A DNA stretch of 64,000 nt. Source: Streptomyces sp. NBC_01454 (GTDB lineage: Bacteria > Actinomycetota > Actinomycetes > Streptomycetales > Streptomycetaceae). Positions 45,281 to 54,204 of this stretch are shown here, piece after piece. The translations under genes and the position numbers were made by a program. The DNA is taken from positions 1,674,001-1,738,000 of the forward strand of contig NZ_CP109460.1 of the NCBI RefSeq assembly GCF_036227565.1, read 5' to 3'. The notes under the pieces were generated by a model. It was not told the DNA's origin and made no database searches. It saw only the letters and a list, made by a program, of their open reading frames with translations. The number at the start of each line of letters is the position of its first letter. Position 1 is the first letter of the stretch.

Positions 45281-45325
45281 CGGCCCGCGCCCTCCCGCAC
45301 GCACGGACGGGAAGGGGGCGGGCCG
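45281..45325. terminator. Imperfect 17-bp hairpin between convergent genes
   Basis: The arms 45281-45297 and 45308-45325 pair closely with one bulge (CGGCCCG paired with CGGGCCG at the base). It starts just after the MurG-like stop and faces the convergent HATPase gene. Confidence 0.65.
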
Positions 45326-45367
45326 CCGGCCTCCTGGGGGCGGGCCACCGGGCGGGGTGAGGGTACG

Positions 45368-45907
45368 TCAGGCGACGGCCACCGACGCCGGCTCCGGGGT
45401 GACCGCGGCGGGCTCGGGTACGGGCTCGGCGAGGGGCTCGACGGGGAGGGTGGGCGGCGTCTCGGGGCGGCCCTTCGTGTCGGGCACGCTGCGCAGCGGT
45501 GTGCGGGCCGTCAGGCGGGACTTGCCGGCCGCCTCGACGCGGCGGGTGAACCAGATGACCTTGCCCTCCGGGGTGCCGCAGGTGCCCCAACTGTCACTCA
45601 GCGCCGCCACCGTGGAGAGCCCGCCGCCGGCCGCGCTGAGCAGCTTCGGCAGCCGGGGCCCGTCGTCGGCGATGGAGGTCGTGAGGTGGCGGCCGGACCA
45701 GCGGAGTTCGACGACGCAGCGGGCGTCCGGCCCGATATGGCGATGGACGTTGGTCAGGAGTTCCGCCACTCCCCGGCACACGGGCGGGATATGCAGCTCA
45801 AGATCCCAGTAGCGCAGATGCGCGGCGAGAATCCGCCGGATCTGCGGCACACGCTCCGCCGAAGCATGCAGTTCGACCGTGTAGTGCCGGTCGCCGGGAA
45901 GTGTCAT
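45368..45907 (-). CDS. Orphan anti-sigma-type HATPase with Pro-rich tail
   Basis: A 179-aa GHKL ATP-binding protein of the RsbW-like class. The N-box is VAELLTNVHRHIG, followed by ADDGPRLP and GGGLSTVAALSDSWG. Residues about 130-179 are a Pro/Glu/Val-rich tail. The ATG at 45907 has GAGGAG 7 bases upstream, so it is preferred to a longer start at 45970. No sigma factor or antagonist gene is next to it. Confidence 0.85.
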   Translation of the reverse strand: MTLPGDRHYTVELHASAERVPQIRRILAAHLRYWDLELHIPPVCRGVAELLTNVHRHIGPDARCVVELRWSGRHLTTSIADDGPRLPKLLSAAGGGLSTVAALSDSWGTCGTPEGKVIWFTRRVEAAGKSRLTARTPLRSVPDTKGRPETPPTLPVEPLAEPVPEPAAVTPEPASVAVA

Positions 45908-46063
45908 GTCGTGGCTCCTCACCGCGAGGCTCACGCCCTTCACCTCGTTGGACCAACGAACCCCGAACACGAAGAGTGAGCAATAATCACGTATGGGTCA
46001 TTTGTCATGGTGACCCGGCGGGGCGGGTTCCGCAACAGATCCCGGACCGCGCACCGCCCCCCT

Positions 46064-48202
46064 TCACACAGCACCTTCCCGGGCGGCCCGCAACCGGGGC
46101 AGGACCTTGTCCACGGTGAGCGGCAGGTCCCGCAGCCGGATGCCGGTGGCGTGCCGGAAGGCGTTGGCGACGGCCGCCGCGGTACCGACGATGCCGATCT
46201 CGCCGATGCCCTTGCTGCCCATGGGGTTGAGGTGGGGGTCCTCCTCCTCGAGCCAGTGCGCCTCGATCCGCGGGACATCGGCGCAGGCCGGCACGTGGTA
46301 GGAGGCCAGGTCGCGCTCGGCGAAGTCCCCGAAGGCGGGGTCCAGCCGACTGCCTTCCATGAGCGCCATCCCCAGCCCCATGGTCATCCCGCCGATGAAC
46401 TGGGAGCGCGCCGTACGGGAGTTGAGGATCCGGCCGGCCGCGTAGACGCCCAGCATCCGGCGCACCCGGACCTCGCCGGAGACGGTGTCGGCCTGGACCT
46501 CGGCGAAGGTGGCTCCGAAGGCGTGCCGGGCGTAGGGGGAGCGTTCGGCCGTCTCCTGCCGGGTGTCCGCGGCGGCGGTCAGCCCGTCGGCGGGCAACGG
46601 TCCGTCGTGGTTGCGCAGTTGTGCCCGCAGCGCCATGCAGGACTTGTGGACGGCCCAGCCCCACGAGGCGGTGCCCATGGAGCCGCCGGCCAGCATCGCG
46701 GGCGGCAGGTCGCTGCTGCCGATCTCGATGCGGACCCGGTCCTCCGGAACCGTCAGCGCGGCGGCGGCGATCTGGGCGAGGACGGTGCGGGCGCCGGTGC
46801 CGATGTCCGTGGCGTTGACCCGGATCAGAAAGCCGCCGTCGGCGGTGGCCTGCGCCTCGGCGCTGGAGGGGGCGACGTAGACCGGGTAGGTGGCGGCCGC
46901 GACGCCGGTGCCGAGCAGCAGATCGCCCTCGCGCCGGACGCCGGGGCGGGGATCCCTGGGCTGCCAGCCGAAGCGTTCGGCGCCCTCGCGCAGGCAGCCG
47001 ATGAGATGCCGGCTGCTGAAGGCGCGGTCGCTGTCCGGCTCGGTGTCCGGCTCGTTGCGCATCCGCAGTTCGACGGGGTCGATGTCCAGCAGCACGGCGA
47101 GTTCGTCGACGGCCGACTCCAGGGCGTACATCCCGGGGGCCTCGCCCGGTGCGCGCATCCAGGAGGGGGTGGGGACGTCGAGCGGGACGACGCGGTGCAC
47201 GGTCCGGCTGTTCGGCGAGGTGTACATCATGCGCGCCGGGACCGCGGCCTGCTCGACGAACTCGTTGACGGTGGAGGTGTGGGTGGCGATCTCGTGCGCG
47301 AGGGCGGTGAGCACCCCGTCGTCGCCGGCGCCGAGGCGCACCCGCTGGACGGTGGGCGCGCGATGGCCGACGGCCGCGGGCATCTCACGGCGGGGCAGGG
47401 AGAGTTTGACCGGGCGCCCGGTGTGCCGGGTGGCCATCGCGGCCAGGACGACCTGGGGGCGGGGCGTCCCCTTGGAGCCGAAGCCGCCGCCGACGTGTTC
47501 CGAGACGACGGTGATGTCGCCCGGGTCCAGGGAGAACAGCGCGGCGAGGTCCTCGCAGACCTTGCTGGAGCCCTGGCTGGAGTCGTGGACGGTCAGCCGG
47601 CCCCCGCTCCAGTGGGCGGTGGCGGCGTGCGGTTCCATGGGGTGGTTGTGCAGCGGGGGCACGGTGTAGGTGGCGTCGAGGGTGACCGGTGCGGCGGCGA
47701 ACGCCGCGTCGAAGTCGCCGCGTTCGCGGGTCCCGGGGTAGCCGCCGTTGACCGTCTCGGGCGCGTAGAGGCGGGGGTGGCCGGCCGTGAGCAGCACGTC
47801 GGCGTCCTCGGCCGCGTAGGTGACGCGGACGGCCGCGGCGGCGGCGCGGGCGGCTTCGAGGCTGTCGGCGACGGCGAGCGCGACATACCAGCCGCGGTGC
47901 GGCACCCGGTCGTCCTGGAGCAGTGCCAGCGTCGGGTCGCCGGTGGCCGCGAGGCGGGGCGCGTTCTCGTGGGTCAGCACCGCGCACACCCCCGGCAGCG
48001 CGAGCGCCCCGGTGGCGTCCACGGCCGTGACCCGGCCCCGGGCGACGGTGGCGGCCACCGGCCAGGCGTAGGCGCAGCCCGGCGGGGTGTGTTCGGCCGC
48101 GTAACGGGCGGTGCCGGTGACCTTCTCCCGGCCCTCCCGGCGGACGAGCGGTGCGCCCAGGGGGTAGGGGGGTGGTCCGAGCGGGAACGGGTCGGGGCTC
48201 AT
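46064..48202 (-). CDS. paoC: Aldehyde oxidoreductase, molybdenum cofactor subunit (PaoC/xanthine dehydrogenase family)
   Basis: A 712-aa large subunit of the xanthine oxidase family that oxidises aldehydes or N-heterocycles at a Mo-pterin site. It has the a/b hammerhead domain (about 20-130), then the two Mo-binding domains. Landmarks are HNHPMEPHAATAHW, GGGFGSKGTPRPQ, TGTGARTV-like NATDIGTGARTVLAQIA and the catalytic Glu in GSKGIGEIGIVG. No signal peptide is seen, so it appears cytoplasmic unlike E. coli PaoABC. It is last in a three-gene operon. Its start lies 105 bases after the FAD subunit, and that gap holds tandem repeats. Confidence 0.92.
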   Translation of the reverse strand: MSPDPFPLGPPPYPLGAPLVRREGREKVTGTARYAAEHTPPGCAYAWPVAATVARGRVTAVDATGALALPGVCAVLTHENAPRLAATGDPTLALLQDDRVPHRGWYVALAVADSLEAARAAAAAVRVTYAAEDADVLLTAGHPRLYAPETVNGGYPGTRERGDFDAAFAAAPVTLDATYTVPPLHNHPMEPHAATAHWSGGRLTVHDSSQGSSKVCEDLAALFSLDPGDITVVSEHVGGGFGSKGTPRPQVVLAAMATRHTGRPVKLSLPRREMPAAVGHRAPTVQRVRLGAGDDGVLTALAHEIATHTSTVNEFVEQAAVPARMMYTSPNSRTVHRVVPLDVPTPSWMRAPGEAPGMYALESAVDELAVLLDIDPVELRMRNEPDTEPDSDRAFSSRHLIGCLREGAERFGWQPRDPRPGVRREGDLLLGTGVAAATYPVYVAPSSAEAQATADGGFLIRVNATDIGTGARTVLAQIAAAALTVPEDRVRIEIGSSDLPPAMLAGGSMGTASWGWAVHKSCMALRAQLRNHDGPLPADGLTAAADTRQETAERSPYARHAFGATFAEVQADTVSGEVRVRRMLGVYAAGRILNSRTARSQFIGGMTMGLGMALMEGSRLDPAFGDFAERDLASYHVPACADVPRIEAHWLEEEDPHLNPMGSKGIGEIGIVGTAAAVANAFRHATGIRLRDLPLTVDKVLPRLRAAREGAV

Positions 48203-48215
48203 GGCTCGCGTCCTT

Positions 48216-48257
48216 GGGTCGGGGACGGTGGGTCGGGGACGGTGGGTCGGGGGCGGG
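48216..48257. repeat. Tandem 14-bp repeat, three copies
   Basis: The unit GGGTCGGGGACGGT occurs twice exactly and once diverged, in the short gap between the FAD and molybdenum subunit genes. It could form repeated structure in the polycistronic mRNA. Confidence 0.75.
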
Positions 48258-48286
48258 GGACGCTCGGGACGTCGTGGGGTCGTCGC

Positions 48287-48314
48287 TCGTCGGTCAGCGG
48301 TCGTCGGTCAGCGG
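48287..48314. repeat. Direct 14-bp duplication at the end of the FAD subunit gene
   Basis: The unit TCGTCGGTCAGCGG is present twice head to tail. The second copy contains the stop codon of the FAD-subunit gene, so the first copy is a duplicated gene end. Confidence 0.75.
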
Positions 48315-49303
48315 TCGCCGGCCGGGTCCGCCAGGCCGGTGAGCACGCTGACGGCCAGGTTGCGGGCGAGCTCGACCTTGAAGGCGTTGTCGCGCAGCGG
48401 GCGGGCGGCGGCGAGTTCGGCGTCGGCGGCACGGGCGAAGGTGTCCTCGGTGGCGGGTGCGCCGCGGAGCACCTCTTCGGCCGCGCGGGCGCGCCACGGC
48501 CGGTGCGCGAGCCCGCCGAACGCCAGCGCCGCCCGCCCCACGACGCCGTCCCGCACCTCCAGCACGGCGGCGACGGAGACCAGAGCGAACGCGAAGGAGG
48601 CGCGGTCGCGGGCCTTGCGGTAGCGGGAGCGGGCGCCGGGGGCGGCCGGCGGGAGCCGGATGGCGGTGAGCAGTTCACCGGGCCGGATCACGGTGTCCTG
48701 CTCGGGCCGGTCGCCGGGCAGCCGGTGGAAGTCGACCGCCGCCACCGTGCGCTCCCCGTCGGGGCCGAGCAGCAGCACCTCGGCGTCCAGCGCGGCCAGC
48801 GCCACCGCCATGTCGGAGGGCTGGGTGGCGACGCAGTGCACGGAGTGGCCCAGGACGGCCAGATCGCGGTGGACACCGTCGCGGGCCGGACAGCCGGTGC
48901 CCGGGGAGCGCTTGTTACAGGGCTTGGTGGCGTCCTGGAAATACAGGCAGCGGGTGCGCTGGAGCAGATTGCCGCCGGTGGTCGCGGTGTTCCGCAGCTG
49001 CCCCGAGGCGCCGGCCAGCAGCGCCTGCGACAGGACGGGGTAGCGGTCGCGCACGGGGGCGGCCGCGGCGAGATCGCTGTTGCGGACCGTCGCACCGATC
49101 CGCAGCCCCCCGTCGGGCAGTTCCTCGATGTCCGCGAGCGGCAGCCGGGTGATGTCGATGAGCAACTGAGGTGTCTCCACGCCCAGTTTCATCAGATCGA
49201 CGAGGTTGGTGCCGCCGCCGAGGAAGCGGGCGCCGGGTGCTTCGGCGGCGGCCCGTACCGCCTCCTCGACGCCGGTCGGCCGCAGATATCCGAACGGTTT
49301 CAC
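48308..49303 (-). CDS. paoB: Aldehyde oxidoreductase, FAD-binding subunit with PaoB-type Fe-S loop
   Basis: A 331-aa medium subunit of a molybdenum hydroxylase that carries electrons from Fe-S centres to FAD. FAD contacts are GARFLGGGTNLVDLMK and ATTGGNLLQRTRC. The insertion CLYFQDATKPCNKRSPGTGC contains cysteines like the extra [4Fe-4S] site of E. coli PaoB, which ordinary xanthine dehydrogenases lack. The start is GTG with GGAGG upstream and overlaps the stop of the 2Fe-2S subunit gene by 4 bases. Confidence 0.91.
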   Translation of the reverse strand: MKPFGYLRPTGVEEAVRAAAEAPGARFLGGGTNLVDLMKLGVETPQLLIDITRLPLADIEELPDGGLRIGATVRNSDLAAAAPVRDRYPVLSQALLAGASGQLRNTATTGGNLLQRTRCLYFQDATKPCNKRSPGTGCPARDGVHRDLAVLGHSVHCVATQPSDMAVALAALDAEVLLLGPDGERTVAAVDFHRLPGDRPEQDTVIRPGELLTAIRLPPAAPGARSRYRKARDRASFAFALVSVAAVLEVRDGVVGRAALAFGGLAHRPWRARAAEEVLRGAPATEDTFARAADAELAAARPLRDNAFKVELARNLAVSVLTGLADPAGDR

Positions 49304-49911
49304 TGCGCCACCTCCTGGTGCGCGGGCGACGCGGCGCCGCCGGGGCGGGCACCGGCGTCCGCGACGGCCTCGACGATCCGCGGATACGCCCCGCAGCGGC
49401 ACAGGTTGCCGCTCATCCGCTCGCGGATCTCCTCGGCGGTGAGCTCGACCGGTGCCGCGGGGTCAACGGTGGCCGGGGTGACATGGGACGGGAAGCCGTC
49501 CGCGGCCTCGGCCAGCACCCCGGCGGCCGAACAGAGCTGGCCCGGGGTGCAGTAGCCGCACTGGAAGGCGTCCCGCTCCAGGAAGGCATCCTGCAGGGGG
49601 TGCAGCCGCTCCCCGTCGGCCAGGCCCTCGACGGTGGTGAGCCGCCGGCCGCCCTGGGCCACGGCCAGCAGCAGACAGCTGTTGGCGCGCCGCCCGTCGA
49701 CGAGCACGGTGCAGGCGCCGCACTGTCCGTGGTCGCAGCCCTTCTTGGCGCCGGTGAGACCGAGGTGTTCGCGGAGCAGGTCCAGGACCGTGGTCCGGTG
49801 GTCCACGGTCAGGGTGTACGCCACGTCGTTGACGTACAGGACCAGCTCGGAACGCTGCTCGGCGGCCGGCGCCGTGCCGCCGCCGTCCGCCGGGTGCCGG
49901 GTGGACTCCAC
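49300..49911 (-). CDS. paoA: Aldehyde oxidoreductase, 2Fe-2S subunit
   Basis: A 203-aa small subunit with two [2Fe-2S] clusters. The ferredoxin-type set is CDHGQCGACTVLVDGRRANSC and the helical-domain set is QCGYCTPGQ with NLCRCGAYP. A 25-residue non-homologous N-terminus lacks a twin-arginine motif, so export is unlikely. The start is GTG with AGGAG about 4 bases upstream. It is first gene of the paoABC-type operon. No XdhC/PaoD-type Moco sulfuration chaperone gene is nearby, so maturation must be supplied from elsewhere. Confidence 0.92.
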   Translation of the reverse strand: MESTRHPADGGGTAPAAEQRSELVLYVNDVAYTLTVDHRTTVLDLLREHLGLTGAKKGCDHGQCGACTVLVDGRRANSCLLLAVAQGGRRLTTVEGLADGERLHPLQDAFLERDAFQCGYCTPGQLCSAAGVLAEAADGFPSHVTPATVDPAAPVELTAEEIRERMSGNLCRCGAYPRIVEAVADAGARPGGAASPAHQEVAQ

Positions 49912-50024
49912 TCGCTCCTGCCTTTCCGCTCCGGGCCCGGGGCAGGTGGTGCGTGCCCTGGCCGTCGCCGTGTGCCGTGGTCGTGGTCCCGCTCCCCCGA
50001 TTCCCTCCTGGGCGGAGCCGCGGC

Positions 50025-50411
50025 CTAGCGGGTCTCCAGCCGCAGTTCGACCTCCTTCTCCTGGTCGCCGGCGGCGGTGCCGAGGACGTGCACCGCGAAC
50101 GCCGTCTCCAGGCCCCTGCACAGCTCGTCGACCGCCCAGTAGCCGCCCTGGAGGCTGACCACGACGGGCCCGGACAGCCGGCGGGGCTCGGCCGCCGCCT
50201 TGTGGTCGCTCACGTCGAAGGTCGAGGTCCACACGGTCGCGCCCGGGCCGGCCATCTCCTCGGGCACGTCGTCCGCCTCCCGGTCGGAGCGGAAGGTGGT
50301 GCGCAGCGCGCTGAAGACGGCATGTGCGTCCTGCGTCGCGCAGCTCTCGAGTTCCACCATCACCTCGGCCGGTACGTGTTCCGGGTGTGCCGCCTGCTGT
50401 GCGCCGTTCAC
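50025..50411 (-). CDS. Hypothetical protein, 128 aa
   Basis: A small acidic protein with two related halves of mixed alpha/beta character: AEVMVELESCATQDAHAVFSAL and PVVVSLQGGYWAVDELCRGLETAF. It ends EKEVELRLETR. I do not recognise the family; similar small proteins are common in Streptomyces without known function. It begins with GTG, about 10 bases after GGAAGG. It lies about 110 bases upstream of the paoA-type gene on the same strand and could be co-transcribed. Confidence 0.7.
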   Translation of the reverse strand: MNGAQQAAHPEHVPAEVMVELESCATQDAHAVFSALRTTFRSDREADDVPEEMAGPGATVWTSTFDVSDHKAAAEPRRLSGPVVVSLQGGYWAVDELCRGLETAFAVHVLGTAAGDQEKEVELRLETR

Positions 50412-50647
50412 TGTGGGGCCGCCTTCCTTCGTGGACCGTCCTCCGGGAGCCGAACGCTTCCAGGCTCGCCCGGCGGCCCGGTGTGTGCGACCGGAGGCTC
50501 GAACGAGTGGTTTGAACGGGCGGCGGGGCCCGGCACCCGACGCCGGAGTTACGCTGTGTAGCCACTGCAAGCTCTCTGTAATCAGGGGCGGAGTGCGCGC
50601 CTCGCCCGGCATCCACCGCATCCACCGTCGACCACCAGGAGCCTTCG

Positions 50648-51466
50648 TTGACCAGCACCGCGATCGACCAGAAAGCCACCGGCTACACCGTCCGCCACGC
50701 GCTCGCGATGGCACGCGCCGCCGCGCTCGCCTACCAGGACGAGGCGGCCATCGACGCCACCGCCCGGACCTGGGGCTTCGACCGGGTGCGCGCTCACCAC
50801 ACCAGATTCCGGCCGCCGTTCCCGCTGGAGGACACCCAGGCGTACACCCTCGGCGGCCACAGCATGATCATCACCAGCTTCCGCGGGACGGAGCCGGCCG
50901 AGCTGCGCGACTGGCTCTCCGACGCCACCACCCCGCCGTGGCCCGGCCCCGGCGGCAAGGGGTACGTCCACCACGGCTTCGCCGAGGCCCTGCAGGCCGT
51001 CTGGCCACAGGTCCGCGCCACCATCGACGAGTTCCGCGACAACGGCCAGACGGTGTGGTTCACCGGCCACAGCCTGGGCGGGGCGCTGGCGATGCTGGCG
51101 GGCGCCCGGCTGCATTTCGAGGAGCCGTATGTGACGGCCAACGGCGTCTACACCTTCGGCCAGCCGCGCACCTGTGACCGGCAGCTGTCCAAGGAGTTCA
51201 ACACGGCCTTCTCCGACCGGATGTACCGCTTCGTCAACAACAACGACATCGTGCCGCAGCTGCCCCCCGAGCCCACCTTCCACCACGTCTCCGCGCTGCG
51301 CTACATCGACGCCAAGGGCGCCATCCACCACACCATGCCGCTGCTCAGCGGCATGCTCGACCACGCCAGGGGCCTCACCGCCGATGCTCTCGCGCCCGCC
51401 TCCGACGGCGTGCGCGACCATGTCATGGACGCCTACCTCCACGCCCTGGAGCAGAACCAGAACTGA
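50648..51466 (+). CDS. Lipase class 3 family protein
   Basis: A 272-aa alpha/beta hydrolase of the class 3 (fungal-type) lipase family. The nucleophile elbow GHSLGGALAML gives Ser142. The oxyanion region is ITSFRGTEP. The acid is probably Asp200 in FVNNNDIVPQLPP, with a His in the following HH pair or later. No signal peptide is apparent, so it may be intracellular or exported by another route. The start is TTG with AGGAG 6 bases upstream. It is divergent from the hypothetical gene. Confidence 0.9.
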   Translation: MTSTAIDQKATGYTVRHALAMARAAALAYQDEAAIDATARTWGFDRVRAHHTRFRPPFPLEDTQAYTLGGHSMIITSFRGTEPAELRDWLSDATTPPWPGPGGKGYVHHGFAEALQAVWPQVRATIDEFRDNGQTVWFTGHSLGGALAMLAGARLHFEEPYVTANGVYTFGQPRTCDRQLSKEFNTAFSDRMYRFVNNNDIVPQLPPEPTFHHVSALRYIDAKGAIHHTMPLLSGMLDHARGLTADALAPASDGVRDHVMDAYLHALEQNQN

Positions 51467-51485
51467 GCGGTCGGCCGGGCACGAC

Positions 51486-51537
51486 CGGGGCGGCCGGGCC
51501 CGGGCCCGGCGTCACCCCCGCCGGGCCCGCCGCCCCG
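51486..51537. terminator. Long G/C-rich hairpin between convergent lipase and VOC genes
   Basis: The arms 51486-51503 and 51519-51537 can pair over about 17 bp with one bulged base. It lies just after the lipase stop and before the VOC protein stop, so it may serve both genes. Confidence 0.6.
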
Positions 51538-51557
51538 TCGGCCGGCCGCCGCCCCGG

Positions 51558-51941
51558 TCAGATCTGCTGGGTGAGGTTGACGGCGTTGCCGTCCGGGTCC
51601 CGGATGTGGGCGACCCGCTGCCCCCAGGGCATGTCATTGGCCGGGCCGAGCACCGTGCCACCGAGGGGCTCGACCCGGTCCAGAAGGGCGTCGACGTCCT
51701 CGACGGCGAGGCTGAGCAGGATGCGGGTCGGGGTGCCGGTCTCCACGCTCGGGTCCGCGACGAGGCCCAGCTCCGCCTCGCGGATCCGCAGCCCGACGAA
51801 AAAGGCCGGGCCCTCCTCGGGCACCCGGGTGAACTCCTCGGCGCCGGCCAGCTCACGGTAGAAGTCCCGCAGCCGGTCGAGGTCAGGGGTGACGATCACC
51901 GGCTGGACGGCGGCGGGGGCGGGCGGCGGGTGGTCAGACAT
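51558..51941 (-). CDS. VOC (glyoxalase/bleomycin-resistance fold) protein
   Basis: A 127-aa vicinal oxygen chelate protein made of two beta-alpha-beta-beta-beta units. The opening VQPVIVTPDLDRLRDFYREL and the closing WGQRVAHIRDPDGNAVNLTQ are typical. Some metal ligands appear replaced (Gln at the first usual His/Glu position), so it may bind a ligand rather than act as a metal enzyme. The ATG has GGAGG 5 bases upstream. A longer frame to 52157 has a non-homologous start. Confidence 0.88.
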   Translation of the reverse strand: MSDHPPPAPAAVQPVIVTPDLDRLRDFYRELAGAEEFTRVPEEGPAFFVGLRIREAELGLVADPSVETGTPTRILLSLAVEDVDALLDRVEPLGGTVLGPANDMPWGQRVAHIRDPDGNAVNLTQQI

Positions 51942-52342
51942 GGCGTCCTCCGGTGGTGGGACCTGCGGGTTCGGTGCGGTAGACCCCTCCCGGGGTGCCG
52001 ATTCATCGGCCGGGCCGGGATGACCTGACACGGATTGCGGCGGCAGAACGGATCCCGGCGGCAGGGCCGACGCTACCGGCCCCCGTCCTCCCGGGGCCCC
52101 GCCCGTCGGATTCCCGGCGGCGGGCCGCTCGTCCGGGCCATCGGCCTGCGGTTTCACCGATCACGGCCGCACCGGGACACCCCTCCCCCGGCCGCCGCGG
52201 CCCCGCACCACGCCGACACTCCGCCGTCCGGCCTCACATGGTTGCCACGGGCATCGACCCGGGCGGATCATCCGATACGTACGCCGCACGCACGTACGGA
52301 AGCACGGGATGACCGCACACGGACGACCCGAGGAGAGCCACC

Positions 52343-53536
52343 GTGGGAACAGCCACTGTCAACGGCCACTGCGCACCGGGGTTCGCCGGCGTACGGGAAG
52401 CCTTCGCACAGAACTTCCACGCGCACGGCGACATCGGCGCGGCGGTCACGGTGACCGTGGACGGCGAGGCGGTGGTCGACCTGTGGGGCGGCCACGCGGA
52501 CGCGGCCGCCACCCGCGGCTGGGAGCGCGACACCCTCGTCAACGTCTACTCGACGTCCAAGGGGATGACCGCACTGTGCGCCCATCTCCTCGTGGACCGG
52601 GGTGAGTTGGACCTCGATGCGCCGGTGGCCCGCTACTGGCCCGAGTTCGGACAGGCCGGCAAGCGGGAGCTGCCCGTGCGCTGGCTGCTCAGCCACCGGG
52701 CCGGTCTGATCGCGCCCCGTGAGCGGCTGTCCGTGGCGGACGCCTACGACTGGGAGCGGGTGTGCGCCGCCCTGGCGGCCACCCCGCCCTGGTGGGAGCC
52801 GGGCACCGCACAGGGCTATCACGCCGTGACCTTCGGATACCTCGTGGGCGAGGTCGTCCGGCGGATCACCGGGCAGTCGCTCGGCACGTTCCTGCGCAGC
52901 GAGATCACCGGGCCGCTGGGCGCGCGGGTGTTCATCGGGACGCCCGCCGAGGAGCACACCCGCTGCGCCGACATGGTCGGGCAGCTGGACGAGGCGCGGC
53001 TCACCCAGCAGTTCCCCGGCCTGCCGAAGCCGCCGTTCACGGCGCTCTCCGACCATCCGCAGGCCGCCGTGGCGCTGGCGCTGACGTACGTCCCCACGGG
53101 CGACGTCAACAGCGCCGCCTACCGGTCGGCCGAGATCCCCGCGGGCAACGCGCACGCGTCCGCCCACGGGCTGGCGACCGTCTACGGCGCGCTGGCGGGC
53201 AGCACCCTCGTCAAGCCCGCCACCCTGGAGGAGATGCGCCGCTCACAGAGCCTGCCGGGTGAACGGGATCTGACCATCGGCGCGCTCGCCCCGCAGGGCT
53301 ACGAACACCGCTGGGGGCTGGGCTACATGCTCAATCAGCAGGGCCAGGCGGGGCCCAACCCGCGGGCGTTCGGGCACGGCGGCGCGGGCGGCTCGTACGC
53401 CTTCGCGGACCCGGAGAACCGGCTGTCGTACGCGTACACCATGAACAAGTACGGCGGTGGCACGACGGGCCACGACCCGCGCAACGCCGGACTGGTCCGG
53501 GCCGTGTACCAGGCCCTGGAGCCCGTCCGGAGCTGA
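52343..53536 (+). CDS. Serine beta-lactamase-fold esterase (EstB/class C-like)
   Basis: A 397-aa hydrolase of the serine beta-lactamase family, EstB-like esterase branch. The SxxK motif is S70-T-S-K73. The tyrosine motif is in GYHAVTFGYLVGEVV, and the third motif is GHGGAGGS. No signal peptide is seen, which argues for a cytoplasmic esterase rather than a secreted beta-lactamase. The start is GTG with GAGGAG about 8 bases upstream. It is convergent with the MarR gene (8-base gap), a layout in which MarR may not regulate it directly. Confidence 0.91.
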   Translation: MGTATVNGHCAPGFAGVREAFAQNFHAHGDIGAAVTVTVDGEAVVDLWGGHADAAATRGWERDTLVNVYSTSKGMTALCAHLLVDRGELDLDAPVARYWPEFGQAGKRELPVRWLLSHRAGLIAPRERLSVADAYDWERVCAALAATPPWWEPGTAQGYHAVTFGYLVGEVVRRITGQSLGTFLRSEITGPLGARVFIGTPAEEHTRCADMVGQLDEARLTQQFPGLPKPPFTALSDHPQAAVALALTYVPTGDVNSAAYRSAEIPAGNAHASAHGLATVYGALAGSTLVKPATLEEMRRSQSLPGERDLTIGALAPQGYEHRWGLGYMLNQQGQAGPNPRAFGHGGAGGSYAFADPENRLSYAYTMNKYGGGTTGHDPRNAGLVRAVYQALEPVRS

Positions 53537-53544
53537 CGGCCGGC

Positions 53545-54084
53545 CTAGGGCGCGGCCGACTCCGGCGGCGGGGCCGGTCGCGGGGTCACCGGAGGTTCAC
53601 CGACCGCGTCGGTGAGGGCACGCAGCGAGCCGATCAGCCCGGCGCGTGCGTCGGCCGGCAGCCGGGAGACGATCGCGGCGATCTCCGCGTGCCGGCCGGC
53701 GAGCACCTCCTCGACGAGGGCGCGGCCGCGCGCGGTCAGGCTCAGCACGACCTCGCGGCGGTTGCCGGGGTTGGCCTGCCGGGTGACGCTGCCGGCCGCC
53801 TCCAGTCGGTCGACCATCCGCATCGCGGTGGACGGATTGACGCCCAGCGCACCGGCCAGCGCGGCCAGCTTGACCGGCCCCTGACTGTCCAGCACCACCA
53901 GGGCTCGCAGCTGGGGCAGGGTGAGGGAGGGGGCGGTCCGGCCGAGCGCCCGGGCGGAGACCGCCACCAGCAGCCGGGAGGCGGTCAGCACCGCGGCGAT
54001 GACCTCCTCGACGTCATGGTCGAGATTCTCGCCGGGCGCGGCCACCCCGGCCGCCCGCGGTGCGCCGTGCGCGTCGTGCCCCAT
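53545..54084 (-). CDS. MarR-family transcriptional regulator
   Basis: A 179-aa MarR-type winged-helix repressor. The recognition region is LAALAGALGVNPSTAMRMVDRLEAAG, and the wing is NPGNRREVVLSLTARG. Flanking N- and C-terminal extensions are Pro/Ala-rich. TATAAA ends only 6 bases before the ATG on the coding strand and no Shine-Dalgarno is seen, so the mRNA may be leaderless. MarR proteins usually repress themselves and a divergent gene; the divergent gene here is the zinc-ribbon protein. Confidence 0.9.
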   Translation of the reverse strand: MGHDAHGAPRAAGVAAPGENLDHDVEEVIAAVLTASRLLVAVSARALGRTAPSLTLPQLRALVVLDSQGPVKLAALAGALGVNPSTAMRMVDRLEAAGSVTRQANPGNRREVVLSLTARGRALVEEVLAGRHAEIAAIVSRLPADARAGLIGSLRALTDAVGEPPVTPRPAPPPESAAP

Positions 54085-54204
54085 GGCGCCTTTATACCCG
54101 GTGCCGACATCGTGCCTGGTCGCGGGCCCTGTCGGGGGCGATCAACGGTCCGGGCCCGCGGCCGCCCGCCGGCCGTCGACGGGCGTCATAATGGGAGGTG
54201 CGGC

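Noticed and set aside
46007..49555. Long open frame of about 1180 codons on the + strand opposite the paoABC-type operon
   Set aside because: It is an antisense shadow caused by high G/C content. It is Gly/Val/Arg-rich, lacks motifs, and the opposite strand has three clear enzymes.
52343..53536. Secreted beta-lactamase conferring resistance
   Set aside because: The SxxK motif is present, but there is no signal peptide and the overall sequence fits the EstB-type esterase branch.
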